64,000 nt of DNA from Neoceratodus forsteri (taxonomy: Eukaryota; Chordata; Ceratodontiformes; Ceratodontidae). The notes beneath the pieces were generated by a model. That model was not told where the DNA came from and made no database searches. It saw only the letters and a program-made list of their open reading frames with translations. Position numbers and translations under genes: made by a program. The stretch is taken from NCBI GenBank assembly GCA_016271365.2, contig CM057458.1, forward strand, positions 202,030,501-202,094,500, in the 5' to 3' direction. Below are positions 34,890-46,724 of the stretch, piece after piece; position 1 is the stretch's first letter, and each line of letters opens with the position of its first letter.

Positions 34890-36180
34890 AGTCCTCCCCC
34901 AGCCCAGACTATCATAAAAATATAGAGGTCTCGCCGATCACCCTGGTAGTCTTGTGTGACCCCCTCTCCCTCCCTGATCACATGTAACAATTAAAATTTA
35001 CCCAGTCCCCTTTTCCATAGTGTTGCACTCCTCCTCCACAGCCCTGATCACTTGTAATAAGTATAATATCCCCAATCCCCTTTTCCAAAATGTTGTGGTC
35101 CCCCTATCAGCCTTAATCACTTATAATAAGTAAATTATCCCCAGTCCCCTTTTCCATAGTGTAGCGGCGCCCCCCTCCCCAGTCCCAATCACTTGTAATA
35201 AGTATAATATCCCTGATCCCCTTTTCCACAGTGTAGCATTCCTCCTCCCCAGACCCAATCACATTATTCATAAAAAAAAAAAGAAAAAATCCCATTTCCC
35301 TGGTAGTCAACTGGGACCCCCCTCCCCAGCCGCAATTACAGTATTCATAAAAAATCCTTTTGCTGGGTAGTCAACTGCCCCCCACCTAGCCCTGATCACA
35401 GTATTCATAAACACAACCCCAATCCCATTTCCCGGTAATAAACTGGCCTCCCAAGCCCCAATCATAGTATGCATTAAAAAGGTCCCATTTCCTAGTAGTC
35501 AAGTGGCCCCCCAACCCTTTAGCCAGTGACCCACAACCCCACTCCCCTTCAATCTAACTGGAGCCAGTAACTGGCATAGCCCACTTCATAGTGCACTGAC
35601 TAAACTGTACAGGAATGCTGTACAGTATAAATGGGCTTCTACTATATATTGTTCAGCATTCCTGTACAATTCAGTCAATTGTTATCTGGTGCAGTGTGAG
35701 GTGGGCTGTACCAGTTGCTGGCAATGGTTGGGTTGGGGGGAATGGGGTGGTGGGTCACTGACTAACAGGGTGGGGGACACTTGTCTACCAGGGAAATGGA
35801 AACTTTTTTTTTATTAATTCTGTGATTGGGGCTGGGGGTAGTTGACTACCAGGGAAATGGGACTGGGGGTTTGTTTTATGAATACTGTGATCAGGGCTTG
35901 GGGAGCCAATTGACTATCAGAGAAATGGGATCTTTTTTTTTATGAATACTGTCATCAGGGCTGGGGAGAGGGGCTGTTACACTATGGAAAAGGGGATCAG
36001 GGATATTTTATTTATTACAAGTGATAAGGGCTGGGGAGGGGGCTGCCACACTATAGAAAAGGGGATCGGGGATATTTTATGTTTTACAAGTAATCACAGC
36101 TGGGGAGGGGGATCACACTAAACTACCAGGTCGATGGGGGTGCATTCTATGTTGTTAGGATTGTGGCTGGGGCAGACTGT
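34890..36180. repeat. 1.3 kb palindrome whose arms are tandem repeats
   Basis: The left arm (34890-35620) holds about nine units of 65-80 bp such as CCCTGATCACTTGTAATAAG, then CCCCTTTTCCATAGTGT. Later units change to CACAGTATTCATAAA with CCCATTTCCCTGGTAGTCAA. The right arm (35660-36180) is the inverse of this order, unit by unit, but shorter. The turn lies near 35606-35680 (CAGGAATGCTGTACAG / GTTCAGCATTCCTGTAC). It makes up most of the Harbinger-like derivative. Confidence 0.8.
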
Positions 36181-36589
36181 GTGCCAAGCCCTAGACTGTG
36201 CACGGGACACTACCCTACACCATGCATAGTTAAAGTAGGGTTTGAAAGACTTATCTTCATGCCAACGCAGCCGGCCATGTCTTCACCAGGGAAGATCAAA
36301 TATTGTGATGCTTGTCATATGCATGAGGGACCCCTCATTTAAATAGGCACATCACAATATTGTGTGTGGCAGCACAGTTGGAGTTGCTTGGCACATTGGT
36401 GGTCTTTGAATATGGCCATGGCCCGGCTGGCCTGCACAAGTCCAGGGATGTGCAGCACATTTGGGGATGTGCCACACATCTCGTCTGAATATAGGTCCCT
36501 ATGTTTTTGAAAAATGAGTCCATAGATTTGTAAAGGAGAAGCTAAAGTTTACATTAATGCTGAAACTGCAATTATTAAAACAGGATAAT

Positions 36590-36985
36590 TAAGCAATAAT
36601 GCCTGACAGGGTGTGTGTCGTGCTGGGATAACATTACTCCTCAGCTGGTTGAGCACAAGGCAGCAGGCCGAGTGTGTCCAACAACTGAGGTGTGATGTCA
36701 TCCCAAATGACACACACCCTAGAGGGCATTATTGCTATTATACAATGGCTCTTTGTCATACAGAATAAAAAAGTCATTTTAAAGGTGTTTATGTGTGGAA
36801 AAATATTTTTGTTTTTTAAGAGAAGAGGAAACAATCCAGGAGGCGCTCAAGCATATCAAGCTCATCTACCAGTTCACAGTGAGGCTGAGACTAGACCCAT
36901 GATGTTGTGCTGGGATAACGTCATGGGTCCAGACCAAGACTGACCAATCAGAGTCCAAGGATTTTTTCTTGCCATTGTATAATGC
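36590..36985. mobile_element. Two-module palindromic MITE, copy 2
   Basis: The first palindrome, about 36592-36735, runs from CAATAATGCCTGAC to AGGGCATTATTG. The second, 36737-36982, runs from TTATACAATGGCT to GCCATTGTATAA with an inner pair CATGATGTTGTGCTGGGAT/AACGTCATG. TTAA precedes the left end. The whole aligns with 20033-20425. Confidence 0.7.
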
Positions 36986-37145
36986 AGTTTTATAGCATTT
37001 GAAAATTGTACACAATGCCTGTTTTGATTCAAAAATCCCATTCTTTGAAAAACATAAAATGACTGCCAACGTGCAGTGTGATGATGTCAATTAGGAGATT
37101 CCCAGCTCTGCAGTTGTGTACATACACACACACATGCACTCACAG

Positions 37146-37202
37146 AAATCATCACTTAACTTGTGTATTATTTACACACATACACAAGTTAAGGGATGAT
37201 TT
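37146..37202. repeat. 57 bp hairpin
   Basis: AAATCATC-ACTTAACTTGTGTA pairs with TACACAAGTTAAGGGATGATTT around a 13 base loop. It could be a tiny MITE remnant. Confidence 0.6.
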
Positions 37203-37455
37203 GGAAATTGATACATAATGAAATGTAGAGTACAGTACATATGAGAGCTGCACTCTGCTCTGCTCTGAAGCAACCAGAAACACACAGAGTTCATTCAAGT
37301 TACCCCCCACCCATGTCCCAAAAAACAAATACCTGGTGGTCCAGTGGATAGTCTTTCCCTCAAAGAACTGAGCTGGTCCCATGTCATCATGGCAGAGTAG
37401 CTCCGCAAATGGCAACTGTCTCACAATTAAGTGTACTGGTTGCTGGCTGCCTGTT

Positions 37456-38236
37456 GGGTCTTGTTTTGAAATTTAATACACTTTATTGAGTTTAAATGAA
37501 CAACTAACAAACAAGCAACAAATAAACAACAATCTGACAATAATAACTACCATACCAAATGCAACAATAACACTTAAGACAACCCCCACACCTAACCCAC
37601 CCTCCACTGGAGATCATTAGCTGTTACAAGAAAATCTACCTAGAAAATAAAGCAACAACACGACAAAAGGAGAAAAGGGTCCACATTATGCTACTAACAG
37701 AGGAAAACTTATACACCATACATAGCGGAAATCCAAAAGAAATAAACACTAAATCTGTGCTAATACACCACTCCAAGGAAAGATTATAGGGAAAATAAGG
37801 TATATAATTTACTCCATTTCTTATTAAACCCAGCTATCTTGTTACAAAGACTAGCTATCATCTTCTTAGGGAAAAGGTTACTGAGTAACTCATTAAGGCA
37901 TTCAGTATACGGTATGTATGATTGGTCCTTCTAGTGGTGAAGCACCACTCTTTTAACTGAAAAAGCAATCAAGGACAGGTGGTATTTCCGCTCTGTGACC
38001 TGAATCCCAGAATAATCTCCCACAAGACAAATTTCAGGAGTAAAGTGGTCTGCTAGACCGAGAAGAGGATCTGTCTTGCATTTTATCATGTCCCATAAGG
38101 AGGCAATTTTGGGTCAGTCCCTCAATAAGTGGAATAAGGACCTCTCGACTTCTTCTCATCTGGTGCAAAGAGGGGAAGAAAGGTGCTCCATCTGATACAA
38201 TTTAGCAGGTGTAAAATATCTTCTTGAGCTTCACCT
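37456..38236 (-). pseudogene. L1-type LINE, 3' end of ORF2 and 3' UTR
   Basis: One minus-strand frame reads YFTPAKLYQMEHLSSPLC, then KIASLWDMIKCKTDPLLGLA, VTERKYHLSLIAF and KKMIASLCNKIAGFNKKW, with three in-frame stops. This is the C-terminal region of an L1-type ORF2, as in the full-length L1 at 56 kb. The 3' UTR follows with an AATAAA-like signal in sense near 37480. It is a severely 5'-truncated copy. Confidence 0.75.
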
Positions 38237-38773
38237 ACTTGGGCTGTGTGACTGGGTGTTTGTGTTTGTCTCTGTCAATAGTTTAGTTTTGTGGATTTTC
38301 ATGTGTTTTGGCTTGGAAGAACTAGACCATTCTTGGATATGTGATCTATGAAAGTTTCCTGGACTAAGAAACTGGAAAACATCACCAGCAGATATTAGGA
38401 TTCTCATTATAAATCAACTTTTTTGGAAGCCATCACAATCAAAGTAAGTACAGCTAAGAAATTCTACAAGCTCTGACCTGGGGAGTGCAAACTGAATCCA
38501 CATTTCCATCTACCTTGTTGCTAAAGGGAACTGCATGTCTTTGAGAACCAGTCACAACTATTTAAACAAAGGGAAGACACTGACAAAGGGTTTTAACTTC
38601 CTGCATATGTCCCAGGCCAGTGTTCCAGGAATTTAACACATCCTTTGTCTTGTTACCATAGATCAAACAGTTTACTGGTCATTTTCCTGTGGATTTGATT
38701 ATTTTACATCATTTGGCAATGGGGCAAATCCTCCCCCTGGAGGCACACCACTGAACTTGATCTGTCCCTGCTC
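38237..38773. other. No gene seen; possible L2 leader
   Basis: No ORF with a domain was seen. Its position directly upstream of the L2 ORF suggests it may contain the L2 5' UTR, but nothing in it proves this. Confidence 0.35.
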
Positions 38774-39889
38774 ATGTGTGAGCCTTGGGCACATCTAGCC
38801 ACATTGTATAGAACTACTCCAATGTTGCATTTTCGACATTACCACCTGGCATACTACTGTTCAAAACAGAAACGCAACTTCTCTCTGACTGAACTCCACC
38901 TATGCACCCTGAAACTTGTGCTCCTCCTCCTGCTGCTATCAGGGACTGTTCACCCTAACCCCGGACCAAACACCTCCAACCAAAACAAACCAGCAGGCAC
39001 TCTCTCAATCATGTGCCTGAACATCTGCAGTTTACTTCCTAAGCTTGATGCATGGCAAGTCTTTACCACCCAACACAACCCGGATATTCTGTCAGTAGTT
39101 GAAACTTGGCTCACCCCAAAGATTCCTGACCAGGCAATCACCCTTCCTGGCTACAATGACTTCTGGGTTGATCGTAAGTCCAAAAGAAGTGGTGGGTGTG
39201 CCTTATATGTGAAAGACACTTTCCGAGGACACCCCATTGATTCCAATCTTCCAGCAACACCTGCTCAGATTCTTCCCATCAGACTTCTATTAGGCACCCA
39301 CAATAAGGCCCTCACAGTTGTCACTGTTTACGTACCTCCTAAGGAACAGGGACCTCATCTAACTGCTGTCCTTGACTTTGTCAAATCCCACCCATCGGAC
39401 TCTGAAATCATCCTTCCTGGTGACTTTAACATTAATTGGCTCTCAGCTGAAGGTGGGTCATTTAAGGACTCCATTATATCAGCTAACCTGACTCAAATGG
39501 TTGACTATGCAACCAGAAAGAACTACAGAACTGGGACCTGCACCCTACTCAACTGGATCCTAACCAATCACCCCTCTTGGATAACGAAAACCTCAGTCCT
39601 CCCTGACTCACTCAGTGACCACTCTCCCATCAGCTGTACCTGGTCAAACAAATTCTATAAGCCCCCTCCAAAAATTATCACCAGCAGAGTCCTACCCCAT
39701 GGTCAGCTACCCCACCTCAAATCGCACCACAGTCTGCAGGACTGGTCCCCATCTTCAAGGCAACAGATACTAATACTGCACTGGAGCAATTTATTCACAT
39801 TTTCAATGAAGTCTGTAATAAATTTGCCCCCCTCAAAAAGCGTAAAGTTAAATTGCTCAGTAACCCTTGGCTGTCAGGAGACCTCCTAA
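38774..39889 (+). pseudogene. L2 ORF N-terminus: leader, 2A-like motif and APE endonuclease
   Basis: The first 75 residues include a Leu-rich stretch, KLVLLLLLLSGTVHPNPGP, followed by the endonuclease: CLNICSLLPKLDAW, VVETWLTP, GDFNINW and SLSDHSPISC. The NPGP end resembles 2A-like ribosome-skipping sequences described in APE-type LINEs, though the canonical D(V/I)ExNPGP has T and H substituted. The catalytic Glu, Asp and His blocks are present. The frame shifts near 39750-39860 into the next segment. Confidence 0.85.
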
Positions 39890-41834
39890 AAAAACTTAAA
39901 TCCAGGGACCACCTCTGGGAACTGGCTAGAAACTCCGGTAAGCAACTCGACATCCAGAATTATAAACGGGCACAGAACGACTGCACCAAATCCATTCGGC
40001 AACAGAAATCTGACTACTATAAAAATGCCCTCACTAACTCCTGGGGAAATGGGAGGGATTTCTGGAAAAACATTAAAGATGTCACTGGGAAGCAGTCAAA
40101 ATATTCGACGAACATACTCAACACAAATGGGCACACTACAGTCAACTCTAAAATTATTGTGGACACTTTTAACATCACTTTCACTGACCTTAGCAGTGTT
40201 CTCCCCTCTGACTTCTTCTAAGATGTGTCAACTCCCATCCCCCTCAACTCCTCCACCCATACCTGTCACCCACCTTTCTACTTTAAAGCACTAAAGAAAC
40301 ATCAAGTCTGAAACTACATTGCCAAAGCCATCAGCAAATCTAGAACAAGTAATGACACACTTGACCTCAAGCTACTGGCCCTAACGCTTGACGAGGTACT
40401 TGGGCCCATCACCAAGATCTTTAATCTCTCTCTTTCCTCCAGCCAATTCCCAGACACATGGAAATGGCCACTGTTACCCAAGTCACAAAAGTGGTGATAA
40501 GGCTGACCATGTAACTTCCATATCTCCATTATGCCTCCCCTATTGAAGGCACTGGAACGATAGTAGTGGACCAACTTACCGAACATCTGGACAATTATAA
40601 TATTCTCTGTAAACAGCAACATGGCTTTAGAAAGGTTATAGTACATCCTCTGCCTTACTCGAATTCACCAGCTCCATTCACAGCTCCCTCGAAAATGGAC
40701 AACTAACTGGTGCTATTTTCATCGACCTGACCAAAGCCTTTGTTACTGTCCACCACTCCCTCCTGCTGAGCCAACTAAAAAATGCTGGTCTCTCCAATGA
40801 TTCAATCTCTTGGTTCAAAAGCTATCTTGAAAACCGCACACAGCGTGCAAAAATTGGAGATGTGCACTCTGATTCCAAACCTGTCCTCACTGGAGCCCCC
40901 CAGGGTTCAATACTGGGCCCCCTACTCTTCAGCCTGTTCCTTAACACCCTACCAGATTCCTGCACTGAACATATCACCCTGTATGCCGATGCTGCAGTAA
41001 TCTTTGCCACACACCAGGACCCGAAGAATTTGCAAGAAAATCTCCAACTCGGCTTCTCCTCGGTTAAGAATTGGCTCATAAAGCACAAACTGATCCTTAA
41101 ACAAAAAAAAAACTAAGGCCATGATCTTCAGTAGCTCCCATAATAAACATAAGCACTTCTAACTCTCCGTTATCACCAGACAAGGTGCCACACTGGAACA
41201 GGTCAAAAACTTTAAATACCTCAGGATCACCCTTGACCCTTACCTCTCCTACACTGCCCACATCGACCATGTCGCCAAAGCCGCTAACTCCTGGCTAGGC
41301 CTGCTATTCCATCATAGGAAACACCTGACACCCGAAGCCCTCACTGTCGCTGTCCAGAGCTCCATCATATCCATCATTGATTATGGTATTATCATTTACG
41401 GCTCTGCTACAACCACCACACTCAAATGTATATCCACCACCCTCAACAAGGCCTGTCGACTTGTCACTGGCTCCCAACTCCTAACTCACACCTGTGACCT
41501 CTATTCTCAAACTGGATGGTTGAATCTTGAAATTTGAATAAAACACCAAACTTGTATTACTACTAAGAAAATCTTGCTGGGCATTGCCTCCCGTGGAGTC
41601 TGTGCCCTCATACAACCAAGAATCCACACCCGACATACCAGGGGATCGAAACCTCAGCTTCTGCAAATCCCACATTGCCGCACAACACAAGGCCAAAGAT
41701 CCTTTGATTACCGGGCCACTAGTTGGTACAACGGTCTTCCCAGCGACATCTCATCCTCACTATCGCTCAGCACTTTTATGACTCGTCTCCGCCTAACACT
41801 CACTGCCTCCAGCCTCTGTGACTGTTGTGGCTAA
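39853..41834 (+). pseudogene. L2 reverse transcriptase, broken, catalytic Asp lost
   Basis: 39853-40221 encodes the linker (WLSGDLLKKLKSRDHLW and following). The palm follows in shifting frames: GAIFIDLTKAFVTVHHSLLL, where the usual Asp is Val, then GAPQGSILGPLLFSLFLN, then YADAAVIFA, where the second Asp of YADD is Ala. The C-terminal part is recognisable to LSTFMTRLRLTL and a stop near 41834. At least four frameshifts are present. Confidence 0.85.
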
Positions 41835-42270
41835 ACATGTCTTTTGGTTCCATAGCTGAAGATGCCCTTTTGGATCCACATCTACTCCTGCACTTTGCCA
41901 GCACCCCTCCTATCTTCACCTCCCTGCTGGCCCATGACAAATGCCACCTGGCTGCACTAACTCTATTCTTATCTGCCTTCCACCCTCCTCTCTCTGTCCC
42001 CCCCAACATACCTCCCCTTTTCTCCCATCCACTTAGTCTCCCTGATTTCACCCTCCTCCTTTCCCTTTCCCCTTCCCAAAGTTTCGCCTTATTGTTCTTT
42101 TTTCATCTACAAGACTATGTGTGTTTTTTTTTATTTTATAAACTGTTATCTCTGCTTATGATTGTCTCAATTGTACCAATGATGTGGAACCTTTGTAAAA
42201 GAGCCTCAGCTCAAAGGTATTTGTAATCCTAGAACAAATAAATGAAAAATAAATAAAAAATATATTGTGT

Positions 42271-42629
42271 AGAATGTAAAACTGGGTAAGCTGTATTGTC
42301 ATTTTTTGTGTAAAGATAAAAATCTTCCCAGATACGGTCCCAACTAAAGGTCTTAGTGGGGAACAGAAAGGACCAGTAATGTGAATGCCCAGCTGCCTGA
42401 TGAGTCTGACATGACTCTGTAGCAATCCCTTAACAATACCGGATGGTCCAGTGGGTGAAGTTTGTCCTCCAGGTCTGGCCATAATAACTAGATTGTGATC
42501 ATGCCCCCCCCACTGCCGACTGCCCCTCTGAATTACCCTTGTGTACAGCCCAGGTCCAGACTCCTGATGATACTAAAAAGGATGCAGTCTTTGGGTCTTG
42601 AAGTTTGATGGGGTCTCTTCCTTGAAGAT
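42271..42629. other. No gene seen
   Basis: This is a short spacer between the L2 tail and the truncated 5' end of CR1 copy 3. Confidence 0.35.
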
Positions 42630-45335
42630 TCAGATCCTGGTAGGGGAGGGGAAAAGAGGAGGTGGAGTAGCTCTATACATAAGGGAAGGGATCAAAGCTA
42701 CAGAACTAAAAAGTAAAGGGGGAGGACAAGAGGTACTCTGGGTCACCTTGGAGACAGGGAATGGCATCACAATCTGCACAGGGGTTGTATACAGACCCCC
42801 ATCTCAAGGGGAGGAAGTGGACAAGAAAATGATAGAGGACATTCTCAAAATGGCTGAAAAAGGTGAGATACTGTTGATGGGGGACTTGAATATGCCAGAT
42901 GTAAACTGGATGACATGTACTGCAGCCACATCCAAGAGCAGGGTCATTCTCGATGCCCTGCAGGGTGCAGACCTTAGACAGCTAGTGTTGGAACCCACTC
43001 GGGAGGGAGCAATACTAGACCTGGTACTCTCAAATGGAGAGAGGATCACAAATTTAGAAGTCAGTAGACATCTGGGAACAAGCGACCACTGTACAGTGTG
43101 GCTTCACAATAAGCACAATCATGGAGACAAGCCATACAAAAACAAGCATACTGGACTTTAGGAGGGCTGACTTTGGCAAAATGGGTGAATACCTGAGGAA
43201 TACACTAGCAAATGGCCAAAAAGGAGGGGTGGAAGAACAATGGAAAACAATCAAAACTGTCATCATAGAGGCAACAAGCCTTTGTGTGAAACAGATAAAG
43301 AAAACAAAGCAGAGTGAAAAAACACTATGGTTCTCAAAAGAGGTGGCAGGAAAGATTAAGGAGAAAAAAGCTGCTTTCAAAAAGTATAAGGCATCACAGA
43401 AGGAGCATGACAGAGAACTGTATCAATTAAAGCAGAAAGAAGTGGGGAAGGCAGTCAGAATAGCAAAAGCCCAAACCGAGGAAAAAACAGCCAATTCAGT
43501 TAAGAAGGGGGATAAAACCTTTTATAGGTACATTAGGGAGCATAGAAAGGTTAAGGCATGAATAGTGAAGATTAATAAGGGAGATGGGAGGTGGGCAGAG
43601 GGAGACAGTGAAAAGGCAGAGATACTGAATGAATACTTTTGCTCAGTATTCACAAAAGAAGATGAGGAGGAGTTACCTAAACCAGACAATAGAAGCATTC
43701 TGGGTAGGGGGGTTGACACCAGTCCATTTACAGAAGAAAGAGTCCTGAAAGAACTCCTAAAACTCAAGGTGGACAAAGCAATGGGGCCTGATGGGATTCA
43801 CCCAGAATCCTAAAAGAACTAAGGGGGACCTAGTGACACCACTGACCACACTTTTAACAAATCATGGGAGGATGGGATGGTACCTGAGGACTGGAGGAGG
43901 GCAGATGTGATTCCTTCACAAAAGTGGAGCAAGGCAGAAGCAAGAAACTACAGACCTGTAAGTTTGACCTCAGTGGTAGGGGAAAATGATGGAATCACTT
44001 GAAAGAAAGAATTGTTGAGTACCTAAAGGAAGGGGCACAGGACACAAAGCAGCATGGATTTACAGCAGGAAGGTCATGTCAGATGAATATAATAGATTTC
44101 TTTGACTGGGTGACCAAAGTAATAGACCAGGGAGGGCTGTGGATATGGCCTACCAGACTTTAGCAAGGCATTTGACACAGTCCTCCACAAAAGATTAATA
44201 ATCAAGTTAGCCAGCCTGGGAGTGGGTCCCAGGGTGGTAGCCTGGTGCAAACTGGCTGCACAACAGGACACAGAAGGTAATAGTGAGTGGAACACATTCC
44301 GAAGAAAGGGGGGTCACTAGTGGAGTACCTCAGGGCTCAGTACTGGGTTCAGTCCTCTTTAACATCTTTATAGGTAACATTGCATAGGGTCTGGAGGGAA
44401 AGGTATGCCTCTTTGCAGATGATACAAAGATCTGTAACAGAGTTGATACACAAGGGGGTAGAAAGGATGAGAAGGACTCTGGCAAGGTTGGAGGAATGGT
44501 CAGACATATGGCAACTTAGATTCAATGCAAAGAAGTGCAAGTAATGCACCTGGGAAACAAAAACCCAGGTGAAGAGTACACAATAGCAGGGGAGGTACTA
44601 ACAACAAAAAAAATGGAACAGGACTTGGGGGGTAGTCATATCAGATGATCTAAAGTTTGGTATGCAATGTGAGAAGTCAGAAAGGAGAGCCAGGGGGATA
44701 CTGGGATGTATAGGAAGGGGCATCACAAGTAGAAAAAGGGAAGTGGTTATCCCTCTGTACAGACAGTTGGTGAGACCCCATCTGGAGTACTGTGTGCAGT
44801 TTTGGAGACCTCATCTATGCAAGGACATAGACAGGATGGAGCAGTCCAGAGGAGGGCAACTAAAATGGTGCAGGGTCTGCATCAGAAACCATATGAAGAG
44901 AGACTGAGAGAGCTTAATATGTATACCCTTGATGAAAGGAGGGACAGGGGACATGGTAGAAACATTCAAGTATCTCAAGGAATCAACAAAGTTCAGGAGG
45001 GTAGCATCTTTCAGAAAAAGAGATGTGTAAGAACAAGGGGACACAATTTAAAGATGTGGGGGATGGCTCAGGGGTAGTGTGAGGACATTTTTTTTCATGG
45101 AGAGAGTGGTGGATGCGTGGAACTGCCTTTCTGGGGAGGCTGTTGGGGCTAAAACAGTGGGGGAATTCGAACATGCATGGGACAGACGCAAGGCAATTGT
45201 AGTGGGGGTGGCAGGAAGTAGGCTGTTGGTTAACTAGAATCTGCAGCTCATCCAGTAGTAGGGAAATGGGCAGACTGGGTGGGCCAAGTGGTCCTTATCT
45301 GTCGTCAAAGTCTATGTTTCTATGTTTCTATGGTA
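42630..45335 (+). mobile_element. CR1 LINE copy 3, 5'-truncated in the endonuclease
   Basis: It is the same subfamily as the copy at 13.8 kb: nearly the same protein sequence, and a tail ending in CTATGTTT direct repeats at 45310-45335. The transition at about 42630 falls within the endonuclease domain. Confidence 0.9.
42636..45238 (+). pseudogene. CR1 endonuclease (partial) and reverse transcriptase, many frameshifts
   Basis: The endonuclease part has GGGVALYIREG, GDLNMPDVNW and TSDHCTVW. The Lys-rich linker (43150-43560) and the start of the reverse transcriptase (43565-43813, ending DKAMGPDGIHP) follow. The palm is scattered over three frames with LFADDTKIC visible at about 44399-44425, then RPHLEYCVQFW at 44778. 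At least six breaks, so it is more decayed than the copy at 13.8 kb. Confidence 0.85.
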
Positions 45336-45719
45336 CTGGTCCCACATTGAATCTTTTACATGGTGCCCATAACTACCAAAACACCATCCTCTCCCAAATT
45401 GCAACTGCTAACTGAACTGACTGACAGATCACATGCACAAAACAGCTTGCATGAGATTGAGGCTGTGCACTACATGTGACATGGCAGTCAGCAGTTGCAG
45501 TTTGGAGGAGGAAGGCATTTCGGTAGTTCAGGGTACCATTTAAAAGATTCAGCGTAGGACCGGTAATGTTTTCTATGGTCTTACATTTAAGACAAGCATG
45601 TGTGATATATTAAATGTATGTGAATGTGTATGTGTATGTGTGAGCGTGTGTATAAATACATGAAGAGCTGCATATTTGGTATATTAAACGTGTGTGTGTG
45701 TGTTTGTGTGTGTGAATAT
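45336..45719. other. No gene seen; TG-rich run at the end
   Basis: This is a spacer with degenerate GTGTATGTG repeats at 45615-45717, directly beside the LTR element. Confidence 0.4.
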
Positions 45720-45809
45720 TGTAGCGCCTGAAATTTCAGCTGCCTTGGGCGCTCCACCAGAAGTAGGCAGGCGTCCCTTTCTGTCAGCGGCTCTGGCCGC
45801 TACTCTCAC

Positions 45810-46315
45810 TGGTTGATTTTTTTTTTTTATTTAAAATGCTTTACTGAACTTTTCAGCACAAACATATTCAGGTACATGAAGTGGGTCGTATCAGTGACAA
45901 CCTTAATGCCCTTCCCTCACCCCCCTCCATTCCCTTCTCTCCCCCCAACCCCTCCCAAACCTCCTCCCTCCCTCCTGGAGTGAGCTCAATTAGTAACAGG
46001 AGGGGTCAGTAAGACCTTGGCACTAATATGTGGTGAAGGGGCAATAGAGATCTAGGGAGCATTAATGTGATTAGTTCGGGTACAGGGCATACAATTTTCT
46101 CATTTACGGTTAAAATGAGAGAGTCTATTTCTAATACTTGCAATCAAACATTCCGTTCAAAGGCAAAAGGATATTTCATGCAGCCATTACTTGTAGGATG
46201 TTGTGGATTGATCTAACCAGTTCTTGAGGACAGGTTTTTTGACTGCCATGGAGACGAAGGCGTAGTGATACCTTCTCTCCTTGACTCCAATTTGGGAAAA
46301 ATCTCCAAAAGGCAG
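45810..46315 (-). pseudogene. L1-type 3' fragment inserted in the 5' LTR
   Basis: A T run at 45817-45829 begins a stretch lacking from the 3' LTR and ending near 46315. In antisense it reads as a LINE 3' UTR with an A tail and a short upstream coding remnant. It is flanked by similar GTTGATTTTTT and GATTGAATTTTTT words, a possible target duplication. The insertion explains most of the length difference between the LTRs. Confidence 0.6.
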
Positions 46316-46724
46316 ATTGAATTTTTTAAAAGAAATGAGTATGTGCATGCATGGTGTAAGAAGGTCAGAGAAAGGTTGCCTTTACCTTCCCCAACCTCAA
46401 GACTGTAATTTAAAAGTGAAAGGGAGAGCATCCTGTCGGCGGCTGTGGCACTAGCTGCCGACTTTTATTTTTATTATTAAAATGTAAAGGGCAGATAAAG
46501 GGGGCTGGAAAGGATTGACTTTACCTTTCCCAACCTCCATATTTGGGGGCAGACAATGTTATTTAAAAGTGAAAGTGCCATCCACAAGAGTCCCTATCCA
46601 GCGGCTCCTGTGGTGGCACATCAAAGGCAACACAGCTGTCAGTGGTTTGAACAGCTGAACAGCAGTAAAAGCCATTAGGGTGTCCTCGAGCTGTGGAGGC
46701 AGCATGAGGGCTGGGCAGCAGCTC

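Larger units (their letters stand above)
30390..36499. mobile_element. Harbinger-like non-autonomous element, split by a hAT insertion
   Basis: The left end GGAGGTCATATTCAGAG (30390) is the inverse of the right end, GGGACCTATATTCAGAC in sense, ending at 36499. TAT flanks both sides (30387-30389 and 36500-36502), fitting a 3 bp duplication. Near the left end are ATATTCAG (30656) and octamers at 30671-30678, 30712-30719 and 30735-30742. Removing the hAT at 30770-34880 leaves about 2.0 kb, most of it the large palindrome at 34.89-36.18 kb. It carries no coding sequence of its own. Confidence 0.6.
38774..42270 (+). mobile_element. L2 LINE, near full length
   Basis: It encodes endonuclease and reverse transcriptase in order and ends in the short A-rich tail (ATAAATGAAAAATAAATAAA) typical of L2. 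The copy is frameshifted but retains about 3.5 kb. The 5' border is uncertain. Confidence 0.85.
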
